A DNA stretch of 64,000 nucleotides, taken from positions 1,674,001 through 1,738,000 of the forward strand of contig CM074128.1 of assembly GCA_037178625.1 (NCBI GenBank), read 5' to 3'. The DNA is from Skeletonema tropicum. Lineage: Eukaryota > Bacillariophyta > Thalassiosirophyceae > Thalassiosirales > Thalassiosiraceae. A program made the translations under genes and the position numbers. The notes beneath the pieces are model-generated. The model was not told where the DNA came from. It did no database searches and worked only from the letters and a program-made list of their open reading frames with translations. This document shows, piece after piece, positions 21,233-31,636 of this stretch; positions within the stretch are counted from its first letter, which is position 1; every line of letters starts with the position of its first letter.

Positions 21233-22522
21233 GGCTAAGTGTATGGTCAGGCTCCCCGGCAAATCTGTTCTCAGCGAATATTGGTGCTCTGAAAGAGTTG
21301 GGCACAGGGATGAAAAGCTGGGAGCGAGCTGAGTTCAAATCCGTGCTTTGCTTGTCCATTTTCGGGGTGATGAAAAAAGTAGTTTGTACGTAGGAACTCA
21401 GTACATAATTTGGCGCCATCCACTCAGAATTGGCGCCACTCATCACTTCCACTTCGTAGCTCTAGCAGGCACTTACTTCTTACTAACTTGTTCGTCGGCT
21501 TGTATCATAGCTAACATTATTTAAGAATGAGCAAGATAAATAGAAGTGATGATTCTGCCCTAGACAAAACAGCGACAACAGCTGCAGCAATTAGGGAAAT
21601 AAAGGTGACTGGAATTGATTGGCGGAAGCCCAAAAAAAAAGAGTGGCAAAAAGAGGAAAGCATCGTCCGCTGAAGATGGTGACGATGTTGATGATGCAGG
21701 ATGGCACAGGGTTGAATATACTGTATTCATTAGCACGTCCAGAGGTATGAAGAGTATCAAAATTACTCCAACAAAGGATATGAAGGATCCGTCGAATGAT
21801 ATGATGGAAAAGACTCGGAATGCAATTCGAAGTCGAAAGGAAGAATTCGATCTTGAGGCAAAGAAGACAAATACCAACCCTTATGGCTTGGCCGAGTGAT
21901 GTCAAACCCTGATTGGGGCGGACAAGGTGTGCTCCAGAATACAACTAGCAGAACAACAAAGTATCCGATGGGAATTGAGGTGAAACGAAATGAAGTTGCA
22001 ATTTTTGTTCAGTGGTATGAGAAGATAGATCTTTGTTCCGATGAGCTGAAGTATCATGTGTCGCGAGAGTTAACAGTGCCTCTAGTCCAAAATAATCAGC
22101 TTCTGCTTCACTCTACAATTCAAATGACGCAGTTGCGAGGTGACAACAATCCTGTCCCAAGGAATCGAACTGGATCTTCTAGACAAACCCGAGCAACCCG
22201 ATCAACAGCTACAGACTTGGGAGATTATGAGCCTCCAAGGCAGAACAATCAAAGCACTTATGAGAGTTGGCATGACAAGGAATTTGGTATCGTATGGGAA
22301 ATGAGCGAGGAGGATCGTGACTATGCACTTGGTCGGCGCGAGACGTGACACTTATGTACTCATAATTTCTTTATTTCACAATTTCTCTTCAAGCAACTCA
22401 TGGATTCGTACTCAGCTCGATGAGCTGAGCAATTTAAGCCCATAAAAATTGTTCATAACATATGTAGCGGCTGAGAACAGATATTTTGGCCAAAAGTAGG
22501 GAGCCTGACCATACACTTAGCC
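21233..22522 (+). mobile_element. 1,290-bp DNA transposon with terminal inverted repeats and TCTT target duplication
   Basis: The left end GGCTAAGTGTATGGTCAGGC reappears exactly inverted at the right end (finishing at 22522). The repeat continues imperfectly inwards through CTGTTCTCAGC, giving a ~45-bp inverted repeat. TCTT directly flanks both ends (21229-21232 and 22523-22526), fitting a 4-bp target-site duplication. The interior holds a disrupted plus-strand coding region (21527-22348). No known transposase motif was recognised, so the superfamily is undetermined and the element is probably non-autonomous or decayed. Confidence 0.8.
21527..22348 (+). pseudogene. Disrupted coding region inside the transposon
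   Basis: Starting from the ATG at 21527 the frame runs through a 9-A homopolymer near 21630 and then stops. A second frame continues KKKSGKKRKASSAEDGDD and onwards to a stop near 21897, then a third part (21896-22348, in the first frame again) follows with FVQWYEKIDLCSDELKYHV and an Arg/Glu-rich end. The segments look like one original basic-then-acidic protein broken by indels. I do not recognise the family. Two TTGGCGCC motifs lie just upstream (21409 and 21431). Confidence 0.5.
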
Positions 22523-23002
22523 TCTTGTTGCGCTTTTCATTCGCATTTGCTTCTACAGTCGATATCGATATCTATTACTGTTATCAGCTTTATTGAAGCT
22601 TGAGTGACAAAACTCATAACAAGTGTTGTCGTTGTCGTTGTCACTGGTTCGTCTTTTTATGACCATACTGTAAGTCGATGACCGCGGCCATTAGTGTCGA
22701 TGGTGGCGGTGGTTGACACTTCGATGACCACAACAGTGCTCGTTCGGCTGGTGGTCCAAAGCGGAGTAAGTGGCCGGCGTGTGTCAAGCGATTTGTGACC
22801 ACACTGCGACTGCAAAAATCAACACCATGGCGTCACAAACTCCATCCCAAACACAAATCAGATCGAACCAGAACCCACGACAGGAAGCGTCTCCATGAAC
22901 CATGAAATATGCCAAGTACATACATATAGCTGCATATAATCCTGCAAAAGTAGGAAACTTTAGGGAAACAGACCTAATAGAATAGTTACTCACTACAACC
23001 CA
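22523..23002. other. Intergenic region right of the transposon
   Basis: It holds the second TCTT, a GATATCGATATC palindrome near 22560, TGACCACA motifs, and the start of duplication copy B. No gene is supported. Confidence 0.4.
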
Positions 23003-23878
23003 ATGACCAACACAAAGGCGTCAGCCCCTCCTCTTGACGATGAGGAAATTCCAGTCGTTGTCGCGACACCCATCCCTACGACGGCGGATGTAGTAACAAC
23101 TTCAGTAACGGCTTCTCTTCCCAACGCCAATACACAACCTCAACCTGCAGCGGTGCCGGGTATGTCCATGGTCACAAAAACAACGAAGTATCCAGACGGT
23201 CGAGAGGTGACAACAACTGAGTATGTTCCTAATGATTCTCCCGCTGCTCCCGCTGCAGCCGCTCCAGCTACAACTCTTCCTTTCAATGTTGATATAGGAC
23301 GTAGGGATTTGGGAAGTCGACCTGTGTCAATTACCTGTCCCTCCTGTCAGCACACTGGATTAACAAAAACAAACGAACAATGCGGAGCATGTACGTGGAT
23401 TAGTGTGATTTTCTTGTGCTTTTTCTGTTTTCCACTGTTTTGGGTACCCTTTGTTTGCCCTTCATGTTACGATGTTGAGCATTTCTGCAGAAATTGCGGT
23501 AAACGTGTTGGTTGGAGTCAGGCTGAATGCTGCAGGAATTGATAGGAAGAATGTCCTTTTTGCAGTCCTTTGTGGTTGTGTGAGACGTGGTGATTAGGGT
23601 GTAGAATGAAAATAGAAGTATGTAGTTGTCAAAAGTTAATGCACTAGGGTCTTAAGCTTAAGCCGCGTATGCATTAGGAGTATTTAACACTTGCAAATTG
23701 GGGACCTAATTCAATCCAAGAGGCTTTGTGAGAGTCTTTGGTTTCAGTATGCTCTCGTCATTTGTGTGCCCGCCATGTCTTGAGTGACGTGCACGATGAT
23801 CAACATCTAGAAATTCTTGATCAGTGTCAGAAGAATAGGAGGTGTAGCCATGATCATGATACTCATGACCTCTGCGCT
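22975..23878. repeat. Segmental duplication, copy B
   Basis: Counterpart of 19700-20530. This copy is contiguous with the intact IQ/Arg-Asp-rich gene, so it is likely the parental arrangement, with copy A the truncated derivative. Confidence 0.85.
23003..23542 (+). CDS. LITAF-domain protein, paralogue 2
   Basis: 179 aa. The same layout as the 19722 gene: Pro/Thr-rich N-terminus with a longer Ala-Pro linker (SPAAPAAAAPATT), CPSCQHTGLTKT, the hydrophobic hairpin, and HFCRNCGKRVG. This copy has Cys in EQCGAC where the other has Phe. It is convergent with the IQ/Arg-Asp-rich gene (stop-to-stop 163 bp). The two paralogues are close in sequence, so the duplication is recent. Function is inferred from the family as endosomal/lysosomal membrane-associated. 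Confidence 0.88.
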   Translation: MTNTKASAPPLDDEEIPVVVATPIPTTADVVTTSVTASLPNANTQPQPAAVPGMSMVTKTTKYPDGREVTTTEYVPNDSPAAPAAAAPATTLPFNVDIGRRDLGSRPVSITCPSCQHTGLTKTNEQCGACTWISVIFLCFFCFPLFWVPFVCPSCYDVEHFCRNCGKRVGWSQAECCRN

Positions 23879-26090
23879 TTCCTCTGCGCCGAACTTTGTA
23901 CTCGTAATCATCCCTGTGATGCTCCCTGCGGCTGCTGGGCCTTTGGTAGCCTCGTCTTCTTGGTTCGTAGTCACAATCGTCCCTGTAATAGTCCCTGCAG
24001 TCTCTGTCTCTGGGTCTGGTATATCTGCGGTCACGGTCATATCCACGATCACATCTGCCACTCTCAACGTAAAAGTTGCGTCTTGAACGAGACGAGTGGT
24101 TTCTACGCCTCTGATAGTCAGGATATGATGACTCGGATGACATTGAATCTGAATCGTACTCTTGGTCATAGTATTTTTGTCCTCGCTCATGGCGTCTTGT
24201 TCCTCTTTTATCGCGATAGTCGTCATGATGACGGTGTCCTCTGCGTCTACCGTGGTAATTGTCTCTCTCTTTGTACCTTCCTCTTCTTTCAAATTCCCTT
24301 GAATTATCGTCAGATGAGACGGATGGTACACTAGACGAACGAGTACGACGGGTAACTCTGTTTCCTCTGTCTACCTTCTGGCGCATGTACTCAATAATGC
24401 CTTCGTGCTCGCGTTCAAATTCGCCAAAGGCGTCTTGAAATTTATCATACTCCGCCTTATTGGCAAATCCTCCATAACTCTTGCCATCATCAACCTCGTC
24501 ATTATTATCATGTTGTTGCTTGGAGACACAGTCGTCAGGGGCAGTTTCTCCTCCTGAGAAATGTGGCGATGCGCAAAAACGAATCTTGCGTTGCATATGT
24601 GTGATCTCTGGATCATCAATAAGGTTGTCATCCTCATCTTTCTCATCATTCTTACCGTCGTCAGCTTTTGCCTCTACAACATCAGTAGTCTTGTTTGTGT
24701 CTGTCACGCTGACAACGTTCTTCAGATCTGCCCGAAGATTGTTGATGATATTGGAGAAACTCTCTTGACCAAACCCATACTCTGTCTTACTGTTCTCACT
24801 TGCTTCATCAGTAGTTGCTTTTGCAGCCTTCATCTGTTCAAGACGTTTCTTTGCCCTTACTTCTAGTGGCTCACGCAATATTGAGCTTTTAGAGATATTG
24901 CGATTGGTTGATGCAGTAGTGGATGCAGATGCTGATGGTAACAAAGCAGCTTTCTCCTCCGCAAGCTTCTCAGCAGACCCTTCCTTCTTATCTGCCTTTT
25001 CCTTTGCAGTGATTCTCTTCCTCTCATTTTCCATCACCTGCTTTAGTTGTTGTAACTTATCTTTCTCGTACGCTAGCTTTTTCTTCTCCATATCCATCAA
25101 CTGATTTGATTTCTTCTCGTCCTTTTTCTTCTGGACAATTTTCTTGTTGAGTGCGGGACAAACTTCGCATTTGCGTAGGATTATTCCGTTCTTGCTGCAA
25201 AGCTTGGGCATTTCACATACTTTGCACATGTATTCATCGCCTTTGGCATTGTCTGGGGTTGCGAGAGCAAGCTGATCTTTGTAGTTGTAAAGCTTGTCAC
25301 TGAGGACTTTGGTTGCAACTTTCTTGCGTTCCTCAGTTGTAAGATACTTGTCAATCATTTGTGTTGTGAGTAAGCTTGCATCTTCCATCTCAGCAGTCTC
25401 GAGAAGTGCATCTACAAAGGCTTCTGCCCGTGCTTGTGCGGACTTTTTGCTTGCTCTCATCCTCACGATTGCTCCACGACAAGCAGCTTGTATCCTACAA
25501 GCAGCATCTGCTCGAATGCAGCGCTTTCCTTCTCTGTACTGAGTGTAGATGTCTACCAATGGAGCCTTATCAGTAGATGTAGTAGGGATACGGCCATGCT
25601 CCATCGTAAAGTTGGCTTCAAAGTTACTAATTTGCAATCTAAGAGAACGACAATTGTCAAGAGCTGCCTTGCGCTCATCGGAGGTGAGGCGTCGTCCAAT
25701 ATGTTCATCTCTGGATTTCATATCGTCACTCGATTGAGTTAGAGAACTTGCGAACGAGCACGCTGTAGGGAAGGAAAGATTCTTATCAAGAAGAGACAGC
25801 ACTGGAATGATATCGACTGCTTTTTGACTTTGTAGTGTTGCTTCTACTGTGTCTGCTACTTGATTTGTTGAGGTAGGCGGGAAGATGATGTCGGTGAAGA
25901 AGGTGTTGCAGTCGCCACAGTTGTCTGGGCAGCCGTTCTGGGTGTTTTCGGAAAGTTTGGCAGTATCGTTACCGCCACTATTGATTCCGTGACTTGGCTT
26001 ATTGATTGCGGGAGGAGGAGATTGCGGTGGAAATGGTGGAGGAGAAGGGATGTTCCTCTCCTCGGTCGTCATGGTCCTGCTGAAATACAT
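23706..26090 (-). CDS. Unknown protein with IQ motif, zinc-knuckle-like cluster and Arg/Asp-rich tail
   Basis: A 794-residue protein of unknown function. Order: Pro-rich N-terminus (PSPPPFPPQSPPP); an IQ motif (CRIQAACRGAIVRMR, about residue 200) that could bind calmodulin; a Cys cluster CKVC...LC...CEVC near residue 290, distantly like the single zinc ribbon of Sjogren/scleroderma autoantigen p27 proteins (weak); a Lys/Glu-rich coiled-coil stretch (about 310-370); and a long Arg/Asp/Tyr/His-rich tail (about 590-760) with many RD, RR and RY pairs, as in RNA-processing proteins. The start may be the ATG at 26090 or the next at 26072. It is divergent from mitochondrial Hsp70 over 394 bp. The tail end was duplicated into the pseudogene at 20404. 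Confidence 0.75.
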   Translation of the reverse strand: MYFSRTMTTEERNIPSPPPFPPQSPPPAINKPSHGINSGGNDTAKLSENTQNGCPDNCGDCNTFFTDIIFPPTSTNQVADTVEATLQSQKAVDIIPVLSLLDKNLSFPTACSFASSLTQSSDDMKSRDEHIGRRLTSDERKAALDNCRSLRLQISNFEANFTMEHGRIPTTSTDKAPLVDIYTQYREGKRCIRADAACRIQAACRGAIVRMRASKKSAQARAEAFVDALLETAEMEDASLLTTQMIDKYLTTEERKKVATKVLSDKLYNYKDQLALATPDNAKGDEYMCKVCEMPKLCSKNGIILRKCEVCPALNKKIVQKKKDEKKSNQLMDMEKKKLAYEKDKLQQLKQVMENERKRITAKEKADKKEGSAEKLAEEKAALLPSASASTTASTNRNISKSSILREPLEVRAKKRLEQMKAAKATTDEASENSKTEYGFGQESFSNIINNLRADLKNVVSVTDTNKTTDVVEAKADDGKNDEKDEDDNLIDDPEITHMQRKIRFCASPHFSGGETAPDDCVSKQQHDNNDEVDDGKSYGGFANKAEYDKFQDAFGEFEREHEGIIEYMRQKVDRGNRVTRRTRSSSVPSVSSDDNSREFERRGRYKERDNYHGRRRGHRHHDDYRDKRGTRRHERGQKYYDQEYDSDSMSSESSYPDYQRRRNHSSRSRRNFYVESGRCDRGYDRDRRYTRPRDRDCRDYYRDDCDYEPRRRGYQRPSSRREHHRDDYEYKVRRRGKRRGHEYHDHGYTSYSSDTDQEFLDVDHRARHSRHGGHTNDESILKPKTLTKPLGLN

Positions 26091-26484
26091 GATGGCGACT
26101 ATATGATATTGGCCACCTCTCGAGACATTAGAGTTGGCCCGTGTCCACTTTGCGTGTTATGCAACCTGCCATCTTTCCCCATCTCAAGTTGATAGCATGT
26201 AATTTTGGTGATGCATTCCAACCTCATCGGCGGCAAGTTCATTTCAAAGTTGGGCAACAAATCTCAACGTGTCACTACGACTCTGTCTGCCTGTCCCCGC
26301 AGTGGCAAAATGCAGGAATGAAAAAGATCTCTGCTCTCCTCCAAAGATGCGACGCGGCCGTGTCGCGGCCGTACAGTCCACTGACTCGTTCCTGGTTCCT
26401 GCTTTCATCCCATAGATATAGAAGTACATACATTCTGTTGGACAAAAAGAATCAAATATTATATCGTAGCAAGAAAACAACAAA
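26091..26484. promoter_or_regulatory. Divergent promoter between the IQ protein and mitochondrial Hsp70
   Basis: 394 bp between start codons. It contains a direct repeat of CGGCCGTGTCG-type sequence near 26350. I found no convincing GAA-repeat heat-shock element by eye. Confidence 0.4.
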
Positions 26485-28641
26485 ATGGCACTTCAATTAG
26501 GTCTTCGCCGCGGCTTAACATCCACTGGAGCCAGCTCCTTCGCTAGATCTTCAGTATCAAAGTCATCTTTCGGTGGCTTTTCACAAATGAGATTGAAAAG
26601 TACTGATGCTGGAGATGTGATTGGTATTGATTTGGGTACCACCAACTCTTGTGTGGCCATTATGGTGCGTGTGCAAAGTTTTTTAATTTGAAGGGTGCAT
26701 TACTTTGCTTGCATGACATGTTATATGCTTGAATACTCCGTGCTTGAACGAACAACCGACTGACTCATTTGCAATCTCACATACCACAAAATCGAACAGG
26801 AAGGAAGAAATGCACGTGTCATTGAAAACTCAGAGGGAGCTCGTACCACTCCCTCCGTCGTCGCTATCACTGACGACTCAACACGTCTCGTAGGTATGGC
26901 TGCCAAGCGTCAGGCAGTGACCAACCCCGAAAATACATTCTATGCTGTCAAACGTTTGATCGGACGAAGCTTTAGTGATAAGGAAGTGAAGGATATCCAA
27001 GGATTGGTTCCTTACAACATTGTCAAAAGTGATAATAATGATGATGCTTGGGTGGAAGCCAGAGGTACCAAGTTCAGTCCCAGTCAAATTGGAAGTATGG
27101 TTTTGGGAAAGATGAAGGAAACTTCGGAAGGTTTCCTGGGTAGGGATGTGAGCAAGGCTGTCGTGACTGTCCCTGCGTACTTCAATGATTCTCAGCGTCA
27201 GGCTACTAAGGATGCTGGAAAGATTGCCGGACTTGATGTTCTTCGTATTATCAATGAGCCTACTGCTGCCGCCTTGGCGTATGGTATGGACAAGGCTGAT
27301 GGGAAGACTATTGCAGTCTTTGATCTTGGTGGAGGTACCTTTGATGTGTCAATTTTGGAGATTTCAGGAGGTGTGTTCGAAGTCAAGGCTACCAACGGTA
27401 ACACCATGCTTGGAGGAGAAGATTTCGATGAAGAATTGCTCGAGTTCTTGATGAAACAATTCAAACAAGATTCCGGAATTGATTTGTCTGGCGATAACCT
27501 TGCGATGCAGCGTTTGCGTGAGGCTGCGGAGAAGGCCAAGCGTGAACTTGATGGACTTGCTCAGACAGATGTGTCCTTGCCATTTATCACCGCCGATGCA
27601 TCTGGACCTAAGCATCTTAACATCAAAATCACCAAAGCCCAGTTTGAGAACATGGTAGCGGATCTTGTCACAAAGACTGTTGAGCCATGCCAAAAGTGTA
27701 TCAAGGATGCTGATATCACGAAGGATGAAATCCATGACGTCATTCTTGTTGGAGGTATGACTCGTATGCCTAAGGTTCAGGAGACTGTAGAGGGATTCTT
27801 CGGAAAGAAGCCTTCCAGGGGAGTTAACCCCGATGAGGTTGTCGCAATGGGAGCCGCTATTCAGGGAGGTGTGCTTAAGGGTGATGTGAAGGACATCCTT
27901 CTTTTGGATGTGACACCTCTCTCACTTGGTATCGAAACATTGGGAGGAGTTATGACCAAATTGATCCCTCGTAACACTACTATCCCTACGAAGAAGCAGC
28001 AAACATTCTCTACCGCTGTGGACAACCAACCGCAAGTGCAGATCAAGGTTATGCAAGGAGAGCGTGAGATGGCAGCTGACAACAAGAATTTGGGAGAATT
28101 CGACTTGGTTGGAATCCCCGCCGCCCCACGTGGTGTTCCACAAATCGAGGTCTCATTTGACATTGATGCCGATGGAATCTTGAATGTATCAGCGAAGGAT
28201 AAGGGAACTGGAAAGGAGCAGAACATTATTATCAAATCATGTGGAGGATTATCAGATGATGATATTGAGCGTATGGTAAGAGATGCCGAGATCAATGCCG
28301 ACGCAGATCAAAAGAAGAAGGAAGTTATTGAGTCAAAGAACCAGATCGACTCACTCATATACAGCACTGATAAGAGTCTGAAGGAGCATGCCGATAAACT
28401 TGATGATGAGACAAAGAAGGAAGTTGAGAAGGCCATTGAAGAGGCAAGACTGGTGAAGGACAGCGATGACCTTGAAGAGCTCAAGGCAAAGACTGAAGCA
28501 TTGAACCAGGTCAGTATGAAGATTGGGCAAGCAATTTATGGACAACAGCAAGGCGGTGATGCAGGTGCTCAAGGAGAAGAGAAGAAGGACGACAACACAG
28601 TCGATGCTGACTTCGAAGAGAAGAAGGAGGAAAAGAAATAG
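26485..28641 (+). CDS. Mitochondrial Hsp70 (DnaK-type chaperone)
   Basis: Exons 26485-26664 and 26800-28641 (135-bp intron, donor ATG/GTGCGT, acceptor GAACAG), together 673 aa. The intron splits the phosphate-1 loop [12 protein letters not shown] from [10 protein letters not shown]. Other signatures: [28 protein letters not shown], the linker [14 protein letters not shown] and the substrate-binding part [15 protein letters not shown]. The N-terminal ~40 residues are Arg/Ser-rich without acidic residues ([18 protein letters not shown]), a typical mitochondrial presequence. The acidic C-tail ends [12 protein letters not shown] rather than an ER-retention or EEVD signal, consistent with the bacterial-type mitochondrial family. 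It imports and folds matrix proteins with DnaJ and GrpE partners. Confidence 0.96.
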
Positions 28642-29151
28642 AATAGATATCATGCTCGCTTATAATACAATGTAAATTCGAAACTGCTCAACATTTTGGT
28701 CCAAGCAATTGTCTGTTAATACAGCTTCTCCGTCTTTCATGTCCAGGAAACACATCGAATCCCCTCAAGTAAGCACACAGTGCAGTTGTGATTCGGTCAC
28801 ATACTTACACGTCTCTCCATTTGATCAAGTCGGAGCTGCCCGCTGCAATGCAGTATTTGGAGGAAATGGTGTATCAGTACAATTACTGCCAGGCATAGCA
28901 GGGCGTGAGGCCGGGCGAGGTACAATAGAACTGATGGCACGCACACAAGTACATCGGTAGATCATGGAATGGTTCGTGGTCTGCGCGCCAAAAAAAAAAA
29001 GAAGCTTTTTCATTCATCTCGATCTCATGCACCATCTGATGCTTCTTGATCGGTTCACCTAACCCACGCCTAACACTCACTTCTTTCGGAAATACATCAT
29101 TGTATTTCCTACATCACCATCAAAACGAGGTTAGACGCAGCATTTCAGATA
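28642..29151. other. Intergenic region, no gene seen
   Basis: 510 bp between Hsp70 and DHFR-TS. An 83-codon open stretch at 28709-28960 has no recognisable content and is not called. Confidence 0.4.
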
Positions 29152-30948
29152 ATGACGGACGTAGCTGCCGTTGTTGCCGCGGCCGCTGGGTCTCGCGGCA
29201 TTGGTTTTCAGGGCAAGTTGGTGAGTTTTGCAACCATGTACTTCATACCATGATATGATGTGTTATCGATGGCATTGGTTTTGATTTAGAGACGCGATAT
29301 ATATAAGCTCGTTGTCGTCTCAAACTATGACTTCGGTGCTATTCAGGCATTTGCTCGCGCTGCTTTTGTTTCGATATACATCCTCTCATCTTACATATCT
29401 TGTGTCATGTCATGCCCATCAAAGCCATGGCGACTCCCAGGTGACATGAACCACTTCAAACAAGTCACCTCCACTCCACCCTCTCCCGACCGTATCAATG
29501 CCGTCATCATGGGACGTAAGACGTGGGACTCCATCCCTTCCAAATTTCGTCCACTCGACGGCCGAGTCAATGTCATTCTCAGCCGAAAGGGAGCCGAAGG
29601 TGTACAAGGTGCCGAGGGAAATAAATTTGTCGTGGTGGCCAAATCGATGGAAGAGGCAATGGAACAACTCAAATCACGTCCAGATCATGGAACTACTTTT
29701 ATTATTGGTGGAGGAGAGATTTACAATCAGGCAATGACATCGGGTTTGGTCAAGCGAGTTGTCTACACGAATGTCAAGGGCCTACCAGAAGATTCCCAAT
29801 TTGATGCCTTTTTTCCTGAAATGAATGAAAGGGAGTGGGATTGTATTCCCTTTAATACCGCTGAAGTCGATACGAATGATGAAAACAATGATAAAGCCAA
29901 TACTGCACATGCAGACAAGAAGGCAAAGATTGCAAAGGAACATGTGGATGCCAAATCAGGTCTCAAATATGAGTTTTTGGATTATATTCGTCGTGAAAAT
30001 GTTGCTGCAGCAGCTGCCACCACTGAGAGTAGTGCCATGGAAGAGGAGATTCCCGAAGGAGCTGATATTAACCCTGAGGAAATGCAATACCTTGACATCT
30101 GTCGTGATATCATTGAAAATGGAGTACAGCGTGGGGATCGAACTGGCACTGGCACATTATCTAAATTTGGAGTACAAATGAGATATTCACTACGCGATGA
30201 CACTCTTCCCTTATTGACCACCAAGAGAACTTTCTGGAGAGGAGTTGCGGAAGAGCTTCTTTGGTTTGTAAAAGGATCCACAAATGCCAATGAACTTGCA
30301 GAGAAGAACATACATATTTGGGATGGGAATGGATCCCGTGAGTTCCTTGATTCTCGTGGCCTGCAGCACCGTGAACAAGGCGATTTGGGACCTGTGTATG
30401 GATTTCAATGGCGTCATTTTGGTGCTGAGTACAAAGATATGCATGCTGACTATACTGGACAGGGTGTGGATCAATTGGCTGATTGTATTGATAAAATTAT
30501 CAACAACCCCGAGGACAGAAGGATTGTGATGAGTGCTTGGAACCCAGCTGACTTGGAGTTGATGGCGTTGCCACCTTGTCACATGTTTTGCCAATTCTAT
30601 GTTGATACATCAAAGAATGAGGTTTCCTGTCAAATGTACCAACGCTCAGCGGATATGGGTCTCGGCGTTCCTTTCAACATTGCGTCCTACGCACTTTTGA
30701 CACATATGATTGCCAAAGTTACTGGAAGAAAGGCTGGAGATTTTGTCCACACAATTGGAGATGCGCATGTCTACTTGAATCATGTGGATGCACTGAAAGA
30801 GCAGTTAGAGAGAAAGCCAAGAGCGTTCCCAAAACTCAAGCTGAAGGACGGGAAAGAATACAATGATATTGATGGCTTTGAGTATGATGATTTTGAAGTT
30901 GTGGGCTACAAGCCGCATAAAACAATCAAGATGAAGATGGCAGTGTGA
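29152..30948 (+). CDS. DHFR-TS: Bifunctional dihydrofolate reductase-thymidylate synthase
   Basis: Exons 29152-29220 and 29425-30948, with a 204-bp phase-0 intron (GTGAGT...CATCAAAG) placed inside the DHFR active-site motif [11 protein letters not shown]; 530 aa. DHFR features: [41 protein letters not shown] charged linker leads to [43 protein letters not shown], the catalytic C408 in LPPCHMFCQ, and [14 protein letters not shown] makes dTMP and dihydrofolate; DHFR regenerates tetrahydrofolate. The fusion is typical of chromalveolates, plants and other bikonts. No targeting peptide is evident. Confidence 0.97.
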
Positions 30949-31636
30949 TTTCGCTGCTGTTTCTTTGAGCTTGGCCATTTTCGAGATTTCATACAGCGAA
31001 CAAAATGGAGTACGATAAAATCAATTATATGTCAAATATGCTTTAATCAAACAATGCTATGGTACTCCCCAGAGTATTCATCTACGCATACATGTCGAAC
31101 GCATTCTGTCTGTGCAGACTGTGTGGCTTATTTTCGTCGAAGTGGAAATGGCCTTGAGGATGTTTGTTGTTGTTGTGCTGTATCTGTTGTCTTTGGAACG
31201 GGATTAAAAGCCATTTTATCAGTAGCAAGGGGTAGAAGATGACGCCAGGCATCCACTCGCGTCTCTTTGCCGCTTTACCTCGTCTTGTCTAGAGAGGTAT
31301 CAGATTGGTGCATGAAATAATGAGAGAAATGATTTTCAGATGCAATTGAAGATAAGTAGCCAAGAAATGAATCAAACAAACTTTACTTACTCTTGATAAA
31401 AACTTCAGTTCAGCCATTGAGATGATGACGCAAGCCACGAAAGATACTATTAAATATTCTTCAAATAGGTGTTTCTCTATATTCATATCAGTGTTGGTTG
31501 TTATCATAGTGCTTTTTTATTGCAGGACATTACTTTTTGAATTATGAAGTGCATATTCTAACTCGAGCGAGCTACTCATAAAAAGAACTCTAACAATCAA
31601 TCACATGATTATTTGATGTGAATGAAACTCACATGA
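30949..31636. other. Intergenic region, no gene seen
   Basis: About 690 bp between convergent 3' ends of DHFR-TS and a coiled-coil gene. Only short, unsupported open frames are present. Just before 31637 is a tandem duplication of catgattanttgatgtgaatgaaactcac-type sequence (about 31602-31660). Confidence 0.4.

Noticed and set aside
21280..21360. tRNA-like B-box (gagttcaaatcc) inside the transposon
   Set aside because: No matching T-stem, A box or acceptor stem could be folded around it.
21409..21438. Paired E2F sites (TTGGCGCC) upstream of the transposon coding region
   Set aside because: Two short palindromic motifs in a mobile element are not enough to claim cell-cycle control.
28709..28960. 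83-codon open frame between Hsp70 and DHFR-TS
   Set aside because: No recognisable motif or gene-like codon use, and it lies in a normal intergenic gap.
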